NCBI GenBank assembly: GCA_019637635.1
Contig: JAHBVI010000043.1
Location: forward strand, 1-49,485
Length of the DNA: 49,485 bases
DNA from: Anaerolineae bacterium
Lineage (GTDB): Bacteria > Chloroflexota > Anaerolineae > Promineifilales > Promineifilaceae
Reading direction: 5' to 3'
Numbering within the stretch: the stretch's first letter is position 1; each line of letters opens with the position of its first letter. Under the pieces are notes generated by a model. That model was not told where the DNA came from. It saw only the letters and a list, made by a program, of their open reading frames with translations, and did not search any database. This document shows positions 33,494-41,962 of the stretch, in pieces. Both the position numbers and the translations under genes were made by a program.

Positions 33494-35599
33494 ATGGAAC
33501 AAACAGATTTACACCAGGAATTCGCTCCTTTACCGTCGCCGGGTTGGTTACGGCCGTTTCGTTTTGGCTGGCTGCTGCTGACGCTGCTGGTCACGGCCGT
33601 CATCCTGCCCGGACTGGCGGCGTATTATGCCTACCTGGTCTCGTTTTACACGGATAGTTTTGCCGACATTGGCCTGGCGCCGCAGCGATATGCGGCCTAT
33701 GTGGTGCTGCTGGACACGGCCGTGTTCCTGGTTCATTTGCTGCTGGCGGCGTTGATTGTGCGGCGGCGGCCCCACGACGGCATGGCCTTACTCACGGCCG
33801 TGACGCTGACGGCCAACAGCGCCGTCATCCCCATTGCCACTTTTGTCCATGTCTTGACCCATCAAACCCTGTTTCAGGCCGCCAGTTACCTGGTGCTGTA
33901 CCTGGGTCTGGTAACAAGCGTGTGGATGTTGTATTTGTTCCCGGACGGCCGTTTTGTGCCTCGCTGGACAAAGGTGACGGCCGTGTTCTGGGCGCTGCTC
34001 ATCCTGCCGCCGCTGACCCTGCCCGGCTCCATCCTGGATATCAGCCGGTGGCCCTGGCCTGTGCCGGCCGGGCTGCTGCTCTTTTGGTGCAGCGTGGGTG
34101 TTTGGGCACAGCTAGACCGATATGAACATGTGGCCGACCCGGCGCAAAAACAGCAGATCAAGTGGGCGGCGCTGGGGCTGCTGGCCGCCGCCGCTGCCCC
34201 CTTCACCTACACCTTTCTGCTGTTCATTTCCCCGGCCGTAGACGTGCCCCACGTACCCAATCTCTTCCAACAGCGATTGGGTACCGAACTGTTTACGGCG
34301 CTGGTGACGGTGCGTTTTGTGGGGCTGACGGCCGTGCGCCTCTTCTCTCTGCTCTTTCCCTTCTCCTTTGCCATTGCCATCTTGCGTTACCGGCTGTGGG
34401 ATATTGACCTGCTTCTTAACCGCACGCTGGTATACAGCTTGCTCAGCATCTTCATCATTGGCGCCTACGTGCTGCTGGTGGGTCTGGTCGGGGCCATCCT
34501 TCCCCTGGAAAACAACTTTCTTCTGGCCATCATGGCCACCGGGCTGATCGCCGTTCTGTTCCAACCCCTACGATCGCGTTTGCAGGCGCGGGTCAATCTG
34601 TGGCTATATGGCAAACCGGAAGACCCGATGACGGCGCTGGTCAAATTAGGCTCACAGTTGGAAGCCACGGCCGTACCCGCCCAAACCCTGCCCGCCCTGC
34701 TGGAAACCATCGCCCAATCCCTGCCTGCCCCCTACGCCGCTATTGCCGTGCCCACCCATACCCAGATCATCGCCAGTGTGGGCCAGCCAACGGCCGTGAC
34801 GCCCCATCCCTTTCCCCTCTTTCACCAGACCACAACCGTCGGCTGGCTGCTGGTGACGCCAGCCACAGCCGAAGACCGGTTTTCGCCAGACCAGGAGCGG
34901 CTGCTGCAAAATGTGGCCCGGCAGGCGGGCACGGCCGTCCACATCCTCAAGCTCACCACCGACTTGCAGCAAGCCAACGAACAACTGCGGCAAACCGAGC
35001 AGGCCGAACGGCAGCGGCTGCGCCGCGATCTGCACGATGGCCTCGGCCCGGCATTGGCCGGCCTGGCGCTCAAATTGGATGCAGCCCGTAACTACACTGC
35101 CAAAAATCCGGTGGCGGCTGACCAGCTATTGCAGGAATACAAAACACAAACCAGGGAGATCATCCGGGACATTCGCCGCATTGTGCATGATTTACGGCCG
35201 TCGGCGCTGGACCAACTGGGTTTGCTATCCGCTTTGCAAGAGTTTGTGGCCCAGAATAGCAACGGCCGTACCCAACTCGCCCTCTACACCCCCACCGAAC
35301 TACCGCCGCTGCCCGCCGCCACCGAAGTCGCCGTTTACCGCATCGCCACCGAAGCCATCACCAACAGCCTGCGCCACGCTCAGGCCAAACATTGCGCGGT
35401 ACAATTGGTGGCAGACGGCCGTGCGACTGACGGCTGTCTCACTTTAGAAATCCGTGACAATGGTCTGGGACTGCCCACTGGCTACCAGCCCGGCGTGGGG
35501 TTATCATCCATGCGCCAACGAGCGGATGAGTTGGGTGGCTCGTTTACGATTTTGTCTGATACCGGTGGGACGGTGGTCACGGCCGTGCTGCCTCTATAA
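33494..35599 (+). CDS. Membrane histidine kinase, NarL/DegS (HisKA_3) type
   Basis: 701 residues. About eight to nine transmembrane helices in the first 360 residues, then a GAF domain (about 380-490), HisKA_3 with His514 in RRDLHDGLG, and a HATPase_c domain with N box (EAITNSLRHAQA), G1 (EIRDNGLGLP) and G2 (GVGLSSMRQRADELGG). It starts on the base after the cytochrome stop. Its partner is the response regulator that begins 60 bases later. The signal is probably membrane or redox linked, judging from the cytochrome. Confidence 0.93.
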   Translation: MEQTDLHQEFAPLPSPGWLRPFRFGWLLLTLLVTAVILPGLAAYYAYLVSFYTDSFADIGLAPQRYAAYVVLLDTAVFLVHLLLAALIVRRRPHDGMALLTAVTLTANSAVIPIATFVHVLTHQTLFQAASYLVLYLGLVTSVWMLYLFPDGRFVPRWTKVTAVFWALLILPPLTLPGSILDISRWPWPVPAGLLLFWCSVGVWAQLDRYEHVADPAQKQQIKWAALGLLAAAAAPFTYTFLLFISPAVDVPHVPNLFQQRLGTELFTALVTVRFVGLTAVRLFSLLFPFSFAIAILRYRLWDIDLLLNRTLVYSLLSIFIIGAYVLLVGLVGAILPLENNFLLAIMATGLIAVLFQPLRSRLQARVNLWLYGKPEDPMTALVKLGSQLEATAVPAQTLPALLETIAQSLPAPYAAIAVPTHTQIIASVGQPTAVTPHPFPLFHQTTTVGWLLVTPATAEDRFSPDQERLLQNVARQAGTAVHILKLTTDLQQANEQLRQTEQAERQRLRRDLHDGLGPALAGLALKLDAARNYTAKNPVAADQLLQEYKTQTREIIRDIRRIVHDLRPSALDQLGLLSALQEFVAQNSNGRTQLALYTPTELPPLPAATEVAVYRIATEAITNSLRHAQAKHCAVQLVADGRATDGCLTLEIRDNGLGLPTGYQPGVGLSSMRQRADELGGSFTILSDTGGTVVTAVLPL

Positions 35600-35600
35600 A

Positions 35601-35656
35601 CGTGATGCGTGATGCGTGACCCGTGACTTCACGCATCACGCATCACGCATCACGCG
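35601..35656. repeat. Eight-unit heptamer array, four forward and four inverted
   Basis: CGTGATG-type units (four) followed by TCACGCA-type units (four): a perfect 7-base grid that folds into one hairpin. It fills the gap between kinase and response regulator, two bases before the regulator's ATG, and occupies the place of a ribosome site. Confidence 0.9.
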
Positions 35657-35658
35657 AT

Positions 35659-36333
35659 ATGGACACTATTCACATCCTCATTGCCGATGACCACACCTTA
35701 TTCCGCGATGGACTAAAGGCACTGTTCGGCTCCCTGCCGGACACCGAAGTGGTCGGCGAAGCAGCCACCGGCACAGAAACGGTAGCATTGGCGGAAGAAT
35801 TACAGCCTGATGTGGTGTTGATGGACATTCAAATGCCCGGTTTGAACGGTATCGAGGCCACCCGGCGCATTGTGCAAACCAGCCCGCACATCGGCGTCAT
35901 CGTTGTCACCATGTTTGAAGATGACGATTCCGTTTTTACTGCCATGCGTGCCGGGGCACGAGGCTATGTGCTAAAAGGGGCCGACCAGGAAGAGATGTTA
36001 CGGACAATCCAGGCGGTGGCGCGGGGCGAAGCCCTCTTTGGCCCGGCCATCGCCGCCCGCCTGCAAAGCTACTTCTCACTGCCCAAACCAAACGCCCCAC
36101 CGGAAGCCTTTCCCGATCTGACGGAACGGGAGCGCGAAGTGCTGGCGCTGCTGGCGCAGGGATTCAACAACGGCGACATCGCTCGCCAACTGCACCTTAG
36201 CCAGAAAACGGTGCGTAATCACTGCTCCAATATCTTCAGCAAACTGCAAGTGGCAGATCGCGCTCAGGCGATCATTCGGGCACGAGAAGCGGGGATCGGG
36301 CGTACCGGAGGCGTGCTGGAGCGTAACCCGTAA
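35659..36333 (+). CDS. Response regulator, NarL/FixJ family
   Basis: 224 residues from ATG 35659. Receiver domain with acidic residues at 10-11, phospho-acceptor Asp56 (VVLMDIQMP) and a conserved Lys in YVLKGA; LuxR-type HTH at about 155-215 (LTEREREVLALLAQGFNNGDIARQL). It should bind DNA once phosphorylated by the kinase encoded upstream. There is no Shine-Dalgarno because a heptamer hairpin occupies that space. Confidence 0.93.
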   Translation: MDTIHILIADDHTLFRDGLKALFGSLPDTEVVGEAATGTETVALAEELQPDVVLMDIQMPGLNGIEATRRIVQTSPHIGVIVVTMFEDDDSVFTAMRAGARGYVLKGADQEEMLRTIQAVARGEALFGPAIAARLQSYFSLPKPNAPPEAFPDLTEREREVLALLAQGFNNGDIARQLHLSQKTVRNHCSNIFSKLQVADRAQAIIRAREAGIGRTGGVLERNP

Positions 36334-36355
36334 CCCGTGATTTCACGCTTCACAA
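36321..36355. repeat. Five-unit heptamer array (CCGTAAC)
   Basis: GCGTAAC, CCGTAAC, CCGTGAT, then inverted TTCACGC, TTCACAA; it overlaps the last codons of the response regulator gene. Confidence 0.75.
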
Positions 36356-36380
36356 CCTGACTTAACCCAATGCGATTTTT

Positions 36381-36447
36381 TGTCATGCCCGCGTAGGCGG
36401 GCATCCATACTGCGGTTTGGTGGATTCCCGCTTTCGCGGGAATGACA
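36381..36447. repeat. dRS3-like double hairpin element, 67 bases
   Basis: Ends are TGTCATGCCCGC and the complement of TGTCATTCCCGC (11 of 12). Inside are two hairpins, ATGCCCGC/GCGGGCAT and ATTCCCGC/GCGGGAAT. The second fits the neisserial dRS3 pattern ATTCCC-N8-GGGAAT. It lies between convergent genes. Translated shadows give the common spurious peptide VIPAKAGI. Confidence 0.75.
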
Positions 36448-36464
36448 GGTCTCAAGAAACGTTT

Positions 36465-38840
36465 TCAAACATCCTCTAACACTACGGCCACTGCGGCTGC
36501 CGCCGTCAACGTTTCCCCGTCCGCCCAGGCCCGGTTAAAAGCGTCCGCACCCATTTGTGCCCGCAGGAGGGCCAGGTTTTCTTCCGCTTCGGCCTGGGCG
36601 GCGGGCGCGCTGACTTTGCCGATGGCCTGCTGTAATTGGTAAGAGGCGGCGATGAGGCGCACGGCCGTGACCGGATCCCCCAAATGCTGCAACGCCTCCG
36701 CCGCGCCGCCAAGTGAGTTTGCCAGTCCGGGCTGGTCGCCCAACTCTTGCCGGATGCGCACAGCTTCCTGAAAAGAGGCCAACGCCCCATGATAATCCTT
36801 CAAAGAAAGCTGCACCGTGCCCCGGCCATGCAAAGCGCGCGATAACGCCCTGGTGTTGCCCATCTCCCGGCTCATCAGTTCCGTTTCGTGGTAAAGGGCT
36901 TCGGCACGGCCGTACTCCTGCAACTGCCAGGCCACAATTGCCAGATTGTTGAGGGTGGAGAGCAGTTTGGTCGGGTCGCCCAACCGGCGGCGAATGGTCA
37001 GAGACCGTTCCAAAAGCGCACTGGCCCCCACCAACTGACCCTGGCTGCTGGCCAGGATCGCCAGATTTTCCAATGAGCGGCTCATGCCCACCTCATCCCC
37101 CATCGTTTCCTGAATCGCCAACGCCTGCTCCTGAAAAGTACGCGCCGCGGCCAGGTCGCCTTGCAGCCGGGCCAGCCAGCCCGCATCGTTTAGCAAATGG
37201 CCGCGTATCTGGTTGGGCGTATCGTCCAGTGCCAACACTGTTTCCAGCCATTGCCGCCCTTCCTGAATGTAGCCGCGTGTATCCCAAAAATCGCACATGG
37301 CCTGGGCCAGTTGCCTGGCAAAGGGGGCGCGTGCGGGCGTTTCCGTGGCCCAGGCCAGGGCAGCGCGGAGGTTGTTGTGTTCCAGTTCCAGCCGTTTCAT
37401 CCAGGCGGCCTGGTCGCCCCCTTGCGCCAGCCGGGTGCTGCCGGTTTGCGCCAGTTGCAAATAATGATGGGCGTGCGCCTGGCGGGTAGCTTCCAGGCGG
37501 CCGCTGGCCTGCAGCTGCTGCCGGGCGTATTCGTGCAAGGAGGCCAACATCTCAAAACGCACTTCGCCCACGGCCGTGACCTCATACAGCAGCAGGCTCT
37601 TTTCCACAAGCAGTTGCAGGTTAGAGCGGATGGTCGGGCTGTCAGGGAGGGTTTCGGCGGGAATGAGTTGGCCCGTAATAGCCGTGACCGCTTCCAGGTC
37701 ACACCCGCCCACAAAGACGCCCAACGTGTCAAACAACCACCGCTGCCCCGCGCCCAAGAGCGTGTAGCTCCACTCAATCGCCCCACTGAGCGACTGTTGG
37801 CGCGGACTGAGATCACGCGGGCCGCCGGTGAGCGCGGCCAGGCGATGTTGTAGTTGGCCCAAAATCTGGCGCGGCGGCAGCCATTTGGTCTGGGCGGCGG
37901 CCATTTCAATGGCTAAGGGCAGGCCATCCAGCCAGGCGCAAATGTGGGCCACGTCGGCCATGTTTTCCGGCGTCAGTTGGAATTCCAGCCGGGCAGCCCG
38001 CGCCCGCTCTTTGAATAGTTGGATGGCGGCGTAACGGCCGTAAAAAGCACTAACCGGCGTTTCCGGCAGATTGTTCACGTCTGGCAGCGGCAGTGGTGGC
38101 ACGGGGAATTCATATTCGCCATAAAGATGCAGCAGTTCACGGCTGGTGACCAGCACTTTCAGACCGGCAGCGGCAGCCAGCCAATCGGTGACAAGGGGGG
38201 CGGCATCTGTGACCTGCTCAAAGTTGTCCAGCACCAGCAGCAGCCGTTTAGCGGACAGAAAGGTTTTCAGGGTGGCGTAGAGGGGTTGGCCGCTGCCGGG
38301 AACTTCGCGCACACCCAACACCTGGGCGACGGCCGTGACCACCAACGGCGGCTCGCTGATGGGCGCTAATGCCACGAAATAGATACCATCGGGGAACAGC
38401 CCGCTTTCGGCCAGCCGGTTGGCGGCGGCGATACTCAGCCGGGTTTTGCCCACGCCAGGCGGCCCGCTGAGGGTGAGCAGGCGCACCCCCTCCTCATGCA
38501 GCAGGTCGGTTACGGCCGTGACTTCCTGTTTGCGCCCCACAAAACTGGTTATTGGCGCGGGCAGGTGCGTGGCAGGTGGGGACGTTGGCGAGGCCGTTGC
38601 TGGATAGGCGGCGGCATCACCACGTGCAAAACGGACGAATGCTTCCTGTTCGGCCGGGGGCACATTCAGGGCGGCAGCGAGAGAGAGAGCTAATTCGGGC
38701 GACGGCCGTAGCTCCCCCGCTTCCATCCGGCGCACCGCGCTAGCCGAACAGTGCGCCCGCCGCGCCAACGCCTCCCGTGACAAATCCTGCGTTTTCCGCT
38801 GCCGTCTGAGCCACGCGCCAAAAGCATTCTGATCATCCAT
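36465..38840 (-). CDS. XRE-type STAND ATPase regulator with TPR repeats
   Basis: 791 residues: an XRE helix-turn-helix at 8-62, an NB-ARC/AAA domain with Walker A GPPGVGKT at 126-133, LLLVLDNFEQ as Walker B, LVTSRE and GLPLAIEMAA downstream, then about ten TPR-like helices to the end (QEQALAIQETMGDEVGMSRSL). A STAND regulator that binds DNA and oligomerises with ATP in response to an unknown ligand. A -10-like TATAAT ends ten bases before ATG 38840. Confidence 0.88.
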   Translation of the reverse strand: MDDQNAFGAWLRRQRKTQDLSREALARRAHCSASAVRRMEAGELRPSPELALSLAAALNVPPAEQEAFVRFARGDAAAYPATASPTSPPATHLPAPITSFVGRKQEVTAVTDLLHEEGVRLLTLSGPPGVGKTRLSIAAANRLAESGLFPDGIYFVALAPISEPPLVVTAVAQVLGVREVPGSGQPLYATLKTFLSAKRLLLVLDNFEQVTDAAPLVTDWLAAAAGLKVLVTSRELLHLYGEYEFPVPPLPLPDVNNLPETPVSAFYGRYAAIQLFKERARAARLEFQLTPENMADVAHICAWLDGLPLAIEMAAAQTKWLPPRQILGQLQHRLAALTGGPRDLSPRQQSLSGAIEWSYTLLGAGQRWLFDTLGVFVGGCDLEAVTAITGQLIPAETLPDSPTIRSNLQLLVEKSLLLYEVTAVGEVRFEMLASLHEYARQQLQASGRLEATRQAHAHHYLQLAQTGSTRLAQGGDQAAWMKRLELEHNNLRAALAWATETPARAPFARQLAQAMCDFWDTRGYIQEGRQWLETVLALDDTPNQIRGHLLNDAGWLARLQGDLAAARTFQEQALAIQETMGDEVGMSRSLENLAILASSQGQLVGASALLERSLTIRRRLGDPTKLLSTLNNLAIVAWQLQEYGRAEALYHETELMSREMGNTRALSRALHGRGTVQLSLKDYHGALASFQEAVRIRQELGDQPGLANSLGGAAEALQHLGDPVTAVRLIAASYQLQQAIGKVSAPAAQAEAEENLALLRAQMGADAFNRAWADGETLTAAAAVAVVLEDV

Positions 38841-38850
38841 AACAGGTGGA

Positions 38851-38856
38851 TTATAA
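38851..38856 (-). promoter_or_regulatory. -10 element before the XRE-STAND gene
   Basis: TATAAT on the minus strand, ten bases before the ATG; implies a leader of only a few bases. No convincing -35. Confidence 0.4.
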
Positions 38857-38912
38857 CGAACAAGTTACGACAAGGCTTTGTACAACAGCGATTCCCAATT
38901 TGAAACCAATCC

Positions 38913-39068
38913 GGTGTAGGGGTGGGACGGCGCGGGTTCCGTTTGGGCAAAACTTAGGGCCTTGTCTCCGCGCCGTCTCACCCAGGCCTACCAAAAAGGG
39001 GGCGAGACAGGCGGGGCAAGGTGTTTTGTCATGGCCAGGGTACTGGCCGCCTGTCCCACCCCTACACC
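38913..39068. mobile_element. Candidate MITE-like element: four-arm double hairpin
   Basis: Perfect 16-base terminal inverted repeats GGTGTAGGGGTGGGAC at 38913-38928 and 39053-39068. Inside, 38920-38935 pairs with 38968-38983 (15 of 16) and 39000-39014 pairs with 39047-39061 (13 of 15), so all four arms are versions of one sequence. No coding capacity. This takes up 156 bases of the 646-base gap 38841-39486; the rest holds the small transcription unit and heptamer array listed next. Confidence 0.55.
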
Positions 39069-39093
39069 TCATCTTAAATTGCTGAAAAATAGA

Positions 39094-39126
39094 AGACCCG
39101 AAGGGTTTTGAAGACCCTTCGGGTCT
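39094..39126 (-). terminator. Intrinsic terminator
   Basis: Perfect 13-base stem (AGACCCGAAGGGT and its complement) with a 7-base loop; on the minus strand five T follow within two bases. It closes the two small ORFs at 39133-39269. Confidence 0.85.
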
Positions 39127-39132
39127 AGCTTT

Positions 39133-39198
39133 CTAACGCGGCGGTAACCAATCGTCATCGCCGCCGGTCGTGGGGGATAGGTTCTTTATGAGGATCAT
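39133..39198 (-). CDS. Very small ORF 2 (21 aa)
   Basis: MILIKNLSPTTGGDDDWLPP then Arg. It starts with ATG overlapping the stop of the ORF ahead (ATGA), then meets a stop 7 bases before the terminator. Only context supports it. Confidence 0.25.
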   Translation of the reverse strand: MILIKNLSPTTGGDDDWLPPR

Positions 39199-39269
39199 GG
39201 CCACATCCCATCCCCGTTTTCATATGCGCCGATGTCGCGGCCATCAGCCCTGCCGCCGTGGTTGTTCAT
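39195..39269 (-). CDS. Very small ORF 1 (24 aa)
   Basis: 24 residues with GGRADGRDIGAYENGDG, after AAGGAG at an ideal six-base distance. The phrase DIGAYE resembles the C-terminal end of secreted beta-helix or anchor proteins, so this could be a gene remnant as easily as a real peptide. Confidence 0.3.
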   Translation of the reverse strand: MNNHGGRADGRDIGAYENGDGMWP

Positions 39270-39293
39270 CAAATGCTCCTTTTATTTCGACCA

Positions 39294-39325
39294 GACGCTA
39301 AGGGTTTTCTGGAACCCCTGGCGTC
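39294..39325 (-). promoter_or_regulatory. Leader hairpin upstream of the small ORFs
   Basis: GACGC/GCGTC closes a stem that also pairs AAGGGTT with AACCCCT, 12 bases upstream of the ribosome site on the minus strand. Confidence 0.4.
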
Positions 39326-39434
39326 TTCAGGTCAGGCAAGAACAATCAGATAACTACCACTTCACAATAGAGGGTTGGCTGGAAATTGTCAGTGACAAAT
39401 TATGACACTGTTTTTGACACAAATGGGGGGGGTG

Positions 39435-39483
39435 GTGATGCGTGATGCGTGACGGCGACTATTCACAGGTCACGCATCACGTT
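39435..39483. repeat. Seven-unit heptamer array (GTGATGC)
   Basis: GTGATGC twice, GTGACGG, a degenerate centre, then TCACGCA-type inverted units. It ends against the stop of the amine oxidase gene. Confidence 0.8.
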
Positions 39484-39486
39484 AGT

Positions 39487-40932
39487 TTATTCATGCACAT
39501 CCAATGGCACTTCGTTACGGAAGCCAAAATGCAGGGCGTAAGCGTTTTTGACGGCGGCAACCAATGCCGCCTCAATCCAGCGGCGGTGGCGGCGGTCGCA
39601 GGCGTCGTTGGCAAACCAGAGGCGGTGGACGGGGCGGACGATGTTGTCATAGAAACGGCCGCTCATCTCGTGCGGGCGGAACAGTGGGCCAATGCCACCG
39701 GCGTAGGGGTTGAGCGACCAGTCGTGGGAGATGCCAAATTCAAAGGTGCGGCGGGCTTCGGGGTGGATTTTGCACAGGTCTTGGAGGGCCTGGGCAATGC
39801 GCTGTTGTTCGGTCAACATGCTGTAGGCCATGCTGTCTTGCTCCCAGGCGTAGGAGCCGATGATGACCCCCTTGCCCAACAGGTCATCCTGCCCGGCGGG
39901 GGTGTAGACGACGTTGCGGATGGCCAGGTCGGTGACGGTGACGCCGTGGGTGATCTGGTAGTTGTTTTGCCACCACCGTTCGCTGAACTGCATAAAGATT
40001 TTGTGGGCACGGCCGTAGTACACATTGCGAATCGTATACCACTTGTTCTGATCCAGGCCGGTAATCTCCATGTGGCGCAGCAGCACAAAGGGCACGGTGA
40101 GGATGCACTCATCCGCGCGCACCGTTTGGGCGTAGCCGGTACTGTCGTGAAAATGGATGGTAACGCCTGTCTCGTCCTGCTCAATGGCGTGAACTTCCGC
40201 GCCCAGGCGGATGGATGGCCCCAGGTGGGGGATAAAGGCATCGGGCAAAGCCGACGCCCCATCCACAATGTAGACCAGATCGCCAAAGACGTTTTCATGG
40301 TAATGGGAAAACCACTCCACCAGCGAAAAATGGAAGCGCCCTTCCAAATTCAGCAAGGGGCCAATCATTTCCAGGGCGGCGTCGCTGAGGTTGCTCCGGC
40401 GCAGGTAATTGAGTAGTGAATAGGAGTCGTACTGTTCGATCAACTGCTCCCAACCGCCAGGCTGATTGATCAGGTCAATGAGCGGCTGCATGACGCTTTT
40501 GAGCAGTTCTTCCGGTAGTTTGTCTTGCTCGTCGGGGCGCAGCTTGAAGTTGGCTTTGGCCGGGTGGAACTGGCTGCGGCGCAGCCCTAGGCCGTTGAGG
40601 TAGATGAAGGTGTCCTCGTCAAACATGGGAAACGGCCGTGTCTGCAACTTAAACCGCTCGTGAATCAAATACTGCCCCAGAGCGTGCTGGCGCGGGAAAC
40701 GCATGGCCCCAAATTCGCCGTATAGTTGGCCGGGGAAGTCATGATAGGTGTAAATGCGCCCGCCCAGCCGGTTTTGCGCCTCCAAAATGGTGACGGTGTG
40801 CCCGGCTTCTTGCAGCAGCAAAGCGGCCGTCAGCCCGGCGATGCCCGCACCGATGATGACAATATGGCGCGGCGGCTGACCGGTGGGGGGTAGGCCATTC
40901 TTGAGGAGATGCAGGCAGTCAATTGGGGCCAT
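39487..40932 (-). CDS. Flavin amine oxidase (L-amino acid / monoamine oxidase family)
   Basis: About 481 residues from ATG 40932, which has AAGGAA upstream; the longer frame to 40980 runs through repeat sequence. FAD-binding dinucleotide motif [19 protein letters not shown] near residue 27 and the following [15 protein letters not shown] are diagnostic. The C-terminal part carries the flavin-contacting end ([19 protein letters not shown]). It oxidises an amine or amino acid with H2O2 formation; substrate unknown. It may follow holA on one transcript through a heptamer array. Confidence 0.88.
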   Translation of the reverse strand: MAPIDCLHLLKNGLPPTGQPPRHIVIIGAGIAGLTAALLLQEAGHTVTILEAQNRLGGRIYTYHDFPGQLYGEFGAMRFPRQHALGQYLIHERFKLQTRPFPMFDEDTFIYLNGLGLRRSQFHPAKANFKLRPDEQDKLPEELLKSVMQPLIDLINQPGGWEQLIEQYDSYSLLNYLRRSNLSDAALEMIGPLLNLEGRFHFSLVEWFSHYHENVFGDLVYIVDGASALPDAFIPHLGPSIRLGAEVHAIEQDETGVTIHFHDSTGYAQTVRADECILTVPFVLLRHMEITGLDQNKWYTIRNVYYGRAHKIFMQFSERWWQNNYQITHGVTVTDLAIRNVVYTPAGQDDLLGKGVIIGSYAWEQDSMAYSMLTEQQRIAQALQDLCKIHPEARRTFEFGISHDWSLNPYAGGIGPLFRPHEMSGRFYDNIVRPVHRLWFANDACDRRHRRWIEAALVAAVKNAYALHFGFRNEVPLDVHE

Positions 40933-40953
40933 GGGGGTCTTCCTTAGTTTATC

Positions 40954-41009
40954 GAGATTGGGGATTGGGGATTGAAGCAAATCTTCAATCTCTAATCTTT
41001 AATCTCTCT
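40954..41009. repeat. Eight-unit heptamer array (GGGATTG then TCTTTAA)
   Basis: GAGATTG, GGGATTG twice, then complementary TCTTCAA, TCTCTAA, TCTTTAA; a hairpin between holA and the amine oxidase. Confidence 0.85.
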
Positions 41010-41962
41010 CACAATGTCAACGCCGCCACCAGCAAATTCAGCGCCGTGGTCATATCCTGGCGGCCGGTTTTGGCGCCGACATCAATATCCAGCAGGTGGC
41101 GGTAGATTTGTTCCAGTTGGGGCAGGCTGAAACCCTGGCTTTGCTGGTACAACTTGCCCACCACAAAGCTGTGCAATTTCAATTCCTGGCCGATGGCGGG
41201 CGGCCGTTTACCGGCATCGGCCAGTTCTTTCACCTGGATGAGCAAACGAAACTGGCGCACAAACATGGGGAAGAGGCCAAAGGGGTCGGCGCCTTCATTG
41301 AATTTTTGCTGCAAAAGCAGAGAAGCACGTTTGCTATTGCGGCTGCCAATGGCGTCCACCAGGTCGAAAATGTTCGCTTCAGCCGCATAGGGACTGAGCA
41401 AAGTCACGTCGGCGGCGGTGATTTCTTCGCCTTCCCCTTTGTAGAGGATCAGCTTTTCCAATTCGTTGCTTAGAGCAGCCAGGTTGCTGCCAACGTTGGC
41501 CGCCAACAGGTGAACGGCGTGGGGTTGGATACGGCCGTGCCGCTCCGCCACCTGCTCCCGAATCCACTTCTCCAGCACCTGGCCCTCCGGCAAATCAAAC
41601 TGGCGAACGTGCCCGTTTTCACTTTGTTCCGCCAGCTTCACCATCGCATGGTTGGCGGGCAAAGCATCGGCTTCCAGGAAAACCAGGCGGGCGGTCTCCG
41701 GTAGTTGCGGCAGGTAGGCGGCCAACTGATCCATGAATTTTTTGTCCGGTTTGGCGGCAAACAGCCCGGTAACGACAACCAGACGGTATTTAGCCAGGAA
41801 AGGCATCACGGCCGTAGCTTCCTGCAACTGCTTAAAGGTCACATTCCCCGCCAGCCGGGTGGTATTCAAATCCAGCATCGCCGGATCGCCCAATTTGGCC
41901 GTCAATTTCGCCAGATATTCGCGTTGGGAGTGGCTGTCTTTGCCGTGGAAGAGATAGAACAT
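41009..41962 (-). CDS. holA: DNA polymerase III subunit delta
   Basis: 317 residues of the clamp-loader delta subunit, which opens the sliding clamp. Family features: FYLFHGKDSHSQREYL at the N terminus, RLVVVTGL, DLPEGQVLEKWI, NELEKLILY followed by EITAADV, and ANIFDLVDAIG. Length is close to the usual 330-345. There is no Shine-Dalgarno; a tandem repeat region begins immediately upstream of the ATG. Confidence 0.92.
   Translation of the reverse strand: MFYLFHGKDSHSQREYLAKLTAKLGDPAMLDLNTTRLAGNVTFKQLQEATAVMPFLAKYRLVVVTGLFAAKPDKKFMDQLAAYLPQLPETARLVFLEADALPANHAMVKLAEQSENGHVRQFDLPEGQVLEKWIREQVAERHGRIQPHAVHLLAANVGSNLAALSNELEKLILYKGEGEEITAADVTLLSPYAAEANIFDLVDAIGSRNSKRASLLLQQKFNEGADPFGLFPMFVRQFRLLIQVKELADAGKRPPAIGQELKLHSFVVGKLYQQSQGFSLPQLEQIYRHLLDIDVGAKTGRQDMTTALNLLVAALTL

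Noticed and set aside
36264..36455. Small protein with VIPAKAGI and PAYAGMT
   Set aside because: A well-known spurious translation of the intergenic hairpin repeat.
38846..39085. 79-codon plus-strand ORF
   Set aside because: Crosses the palindromic element, has no ribosome site, and its composition is that of the repeat.
39442..40416. 324-codon plus-strand frame over the amine oxidase
   Set aside because: Antisense shadow starting in a heptamer array.
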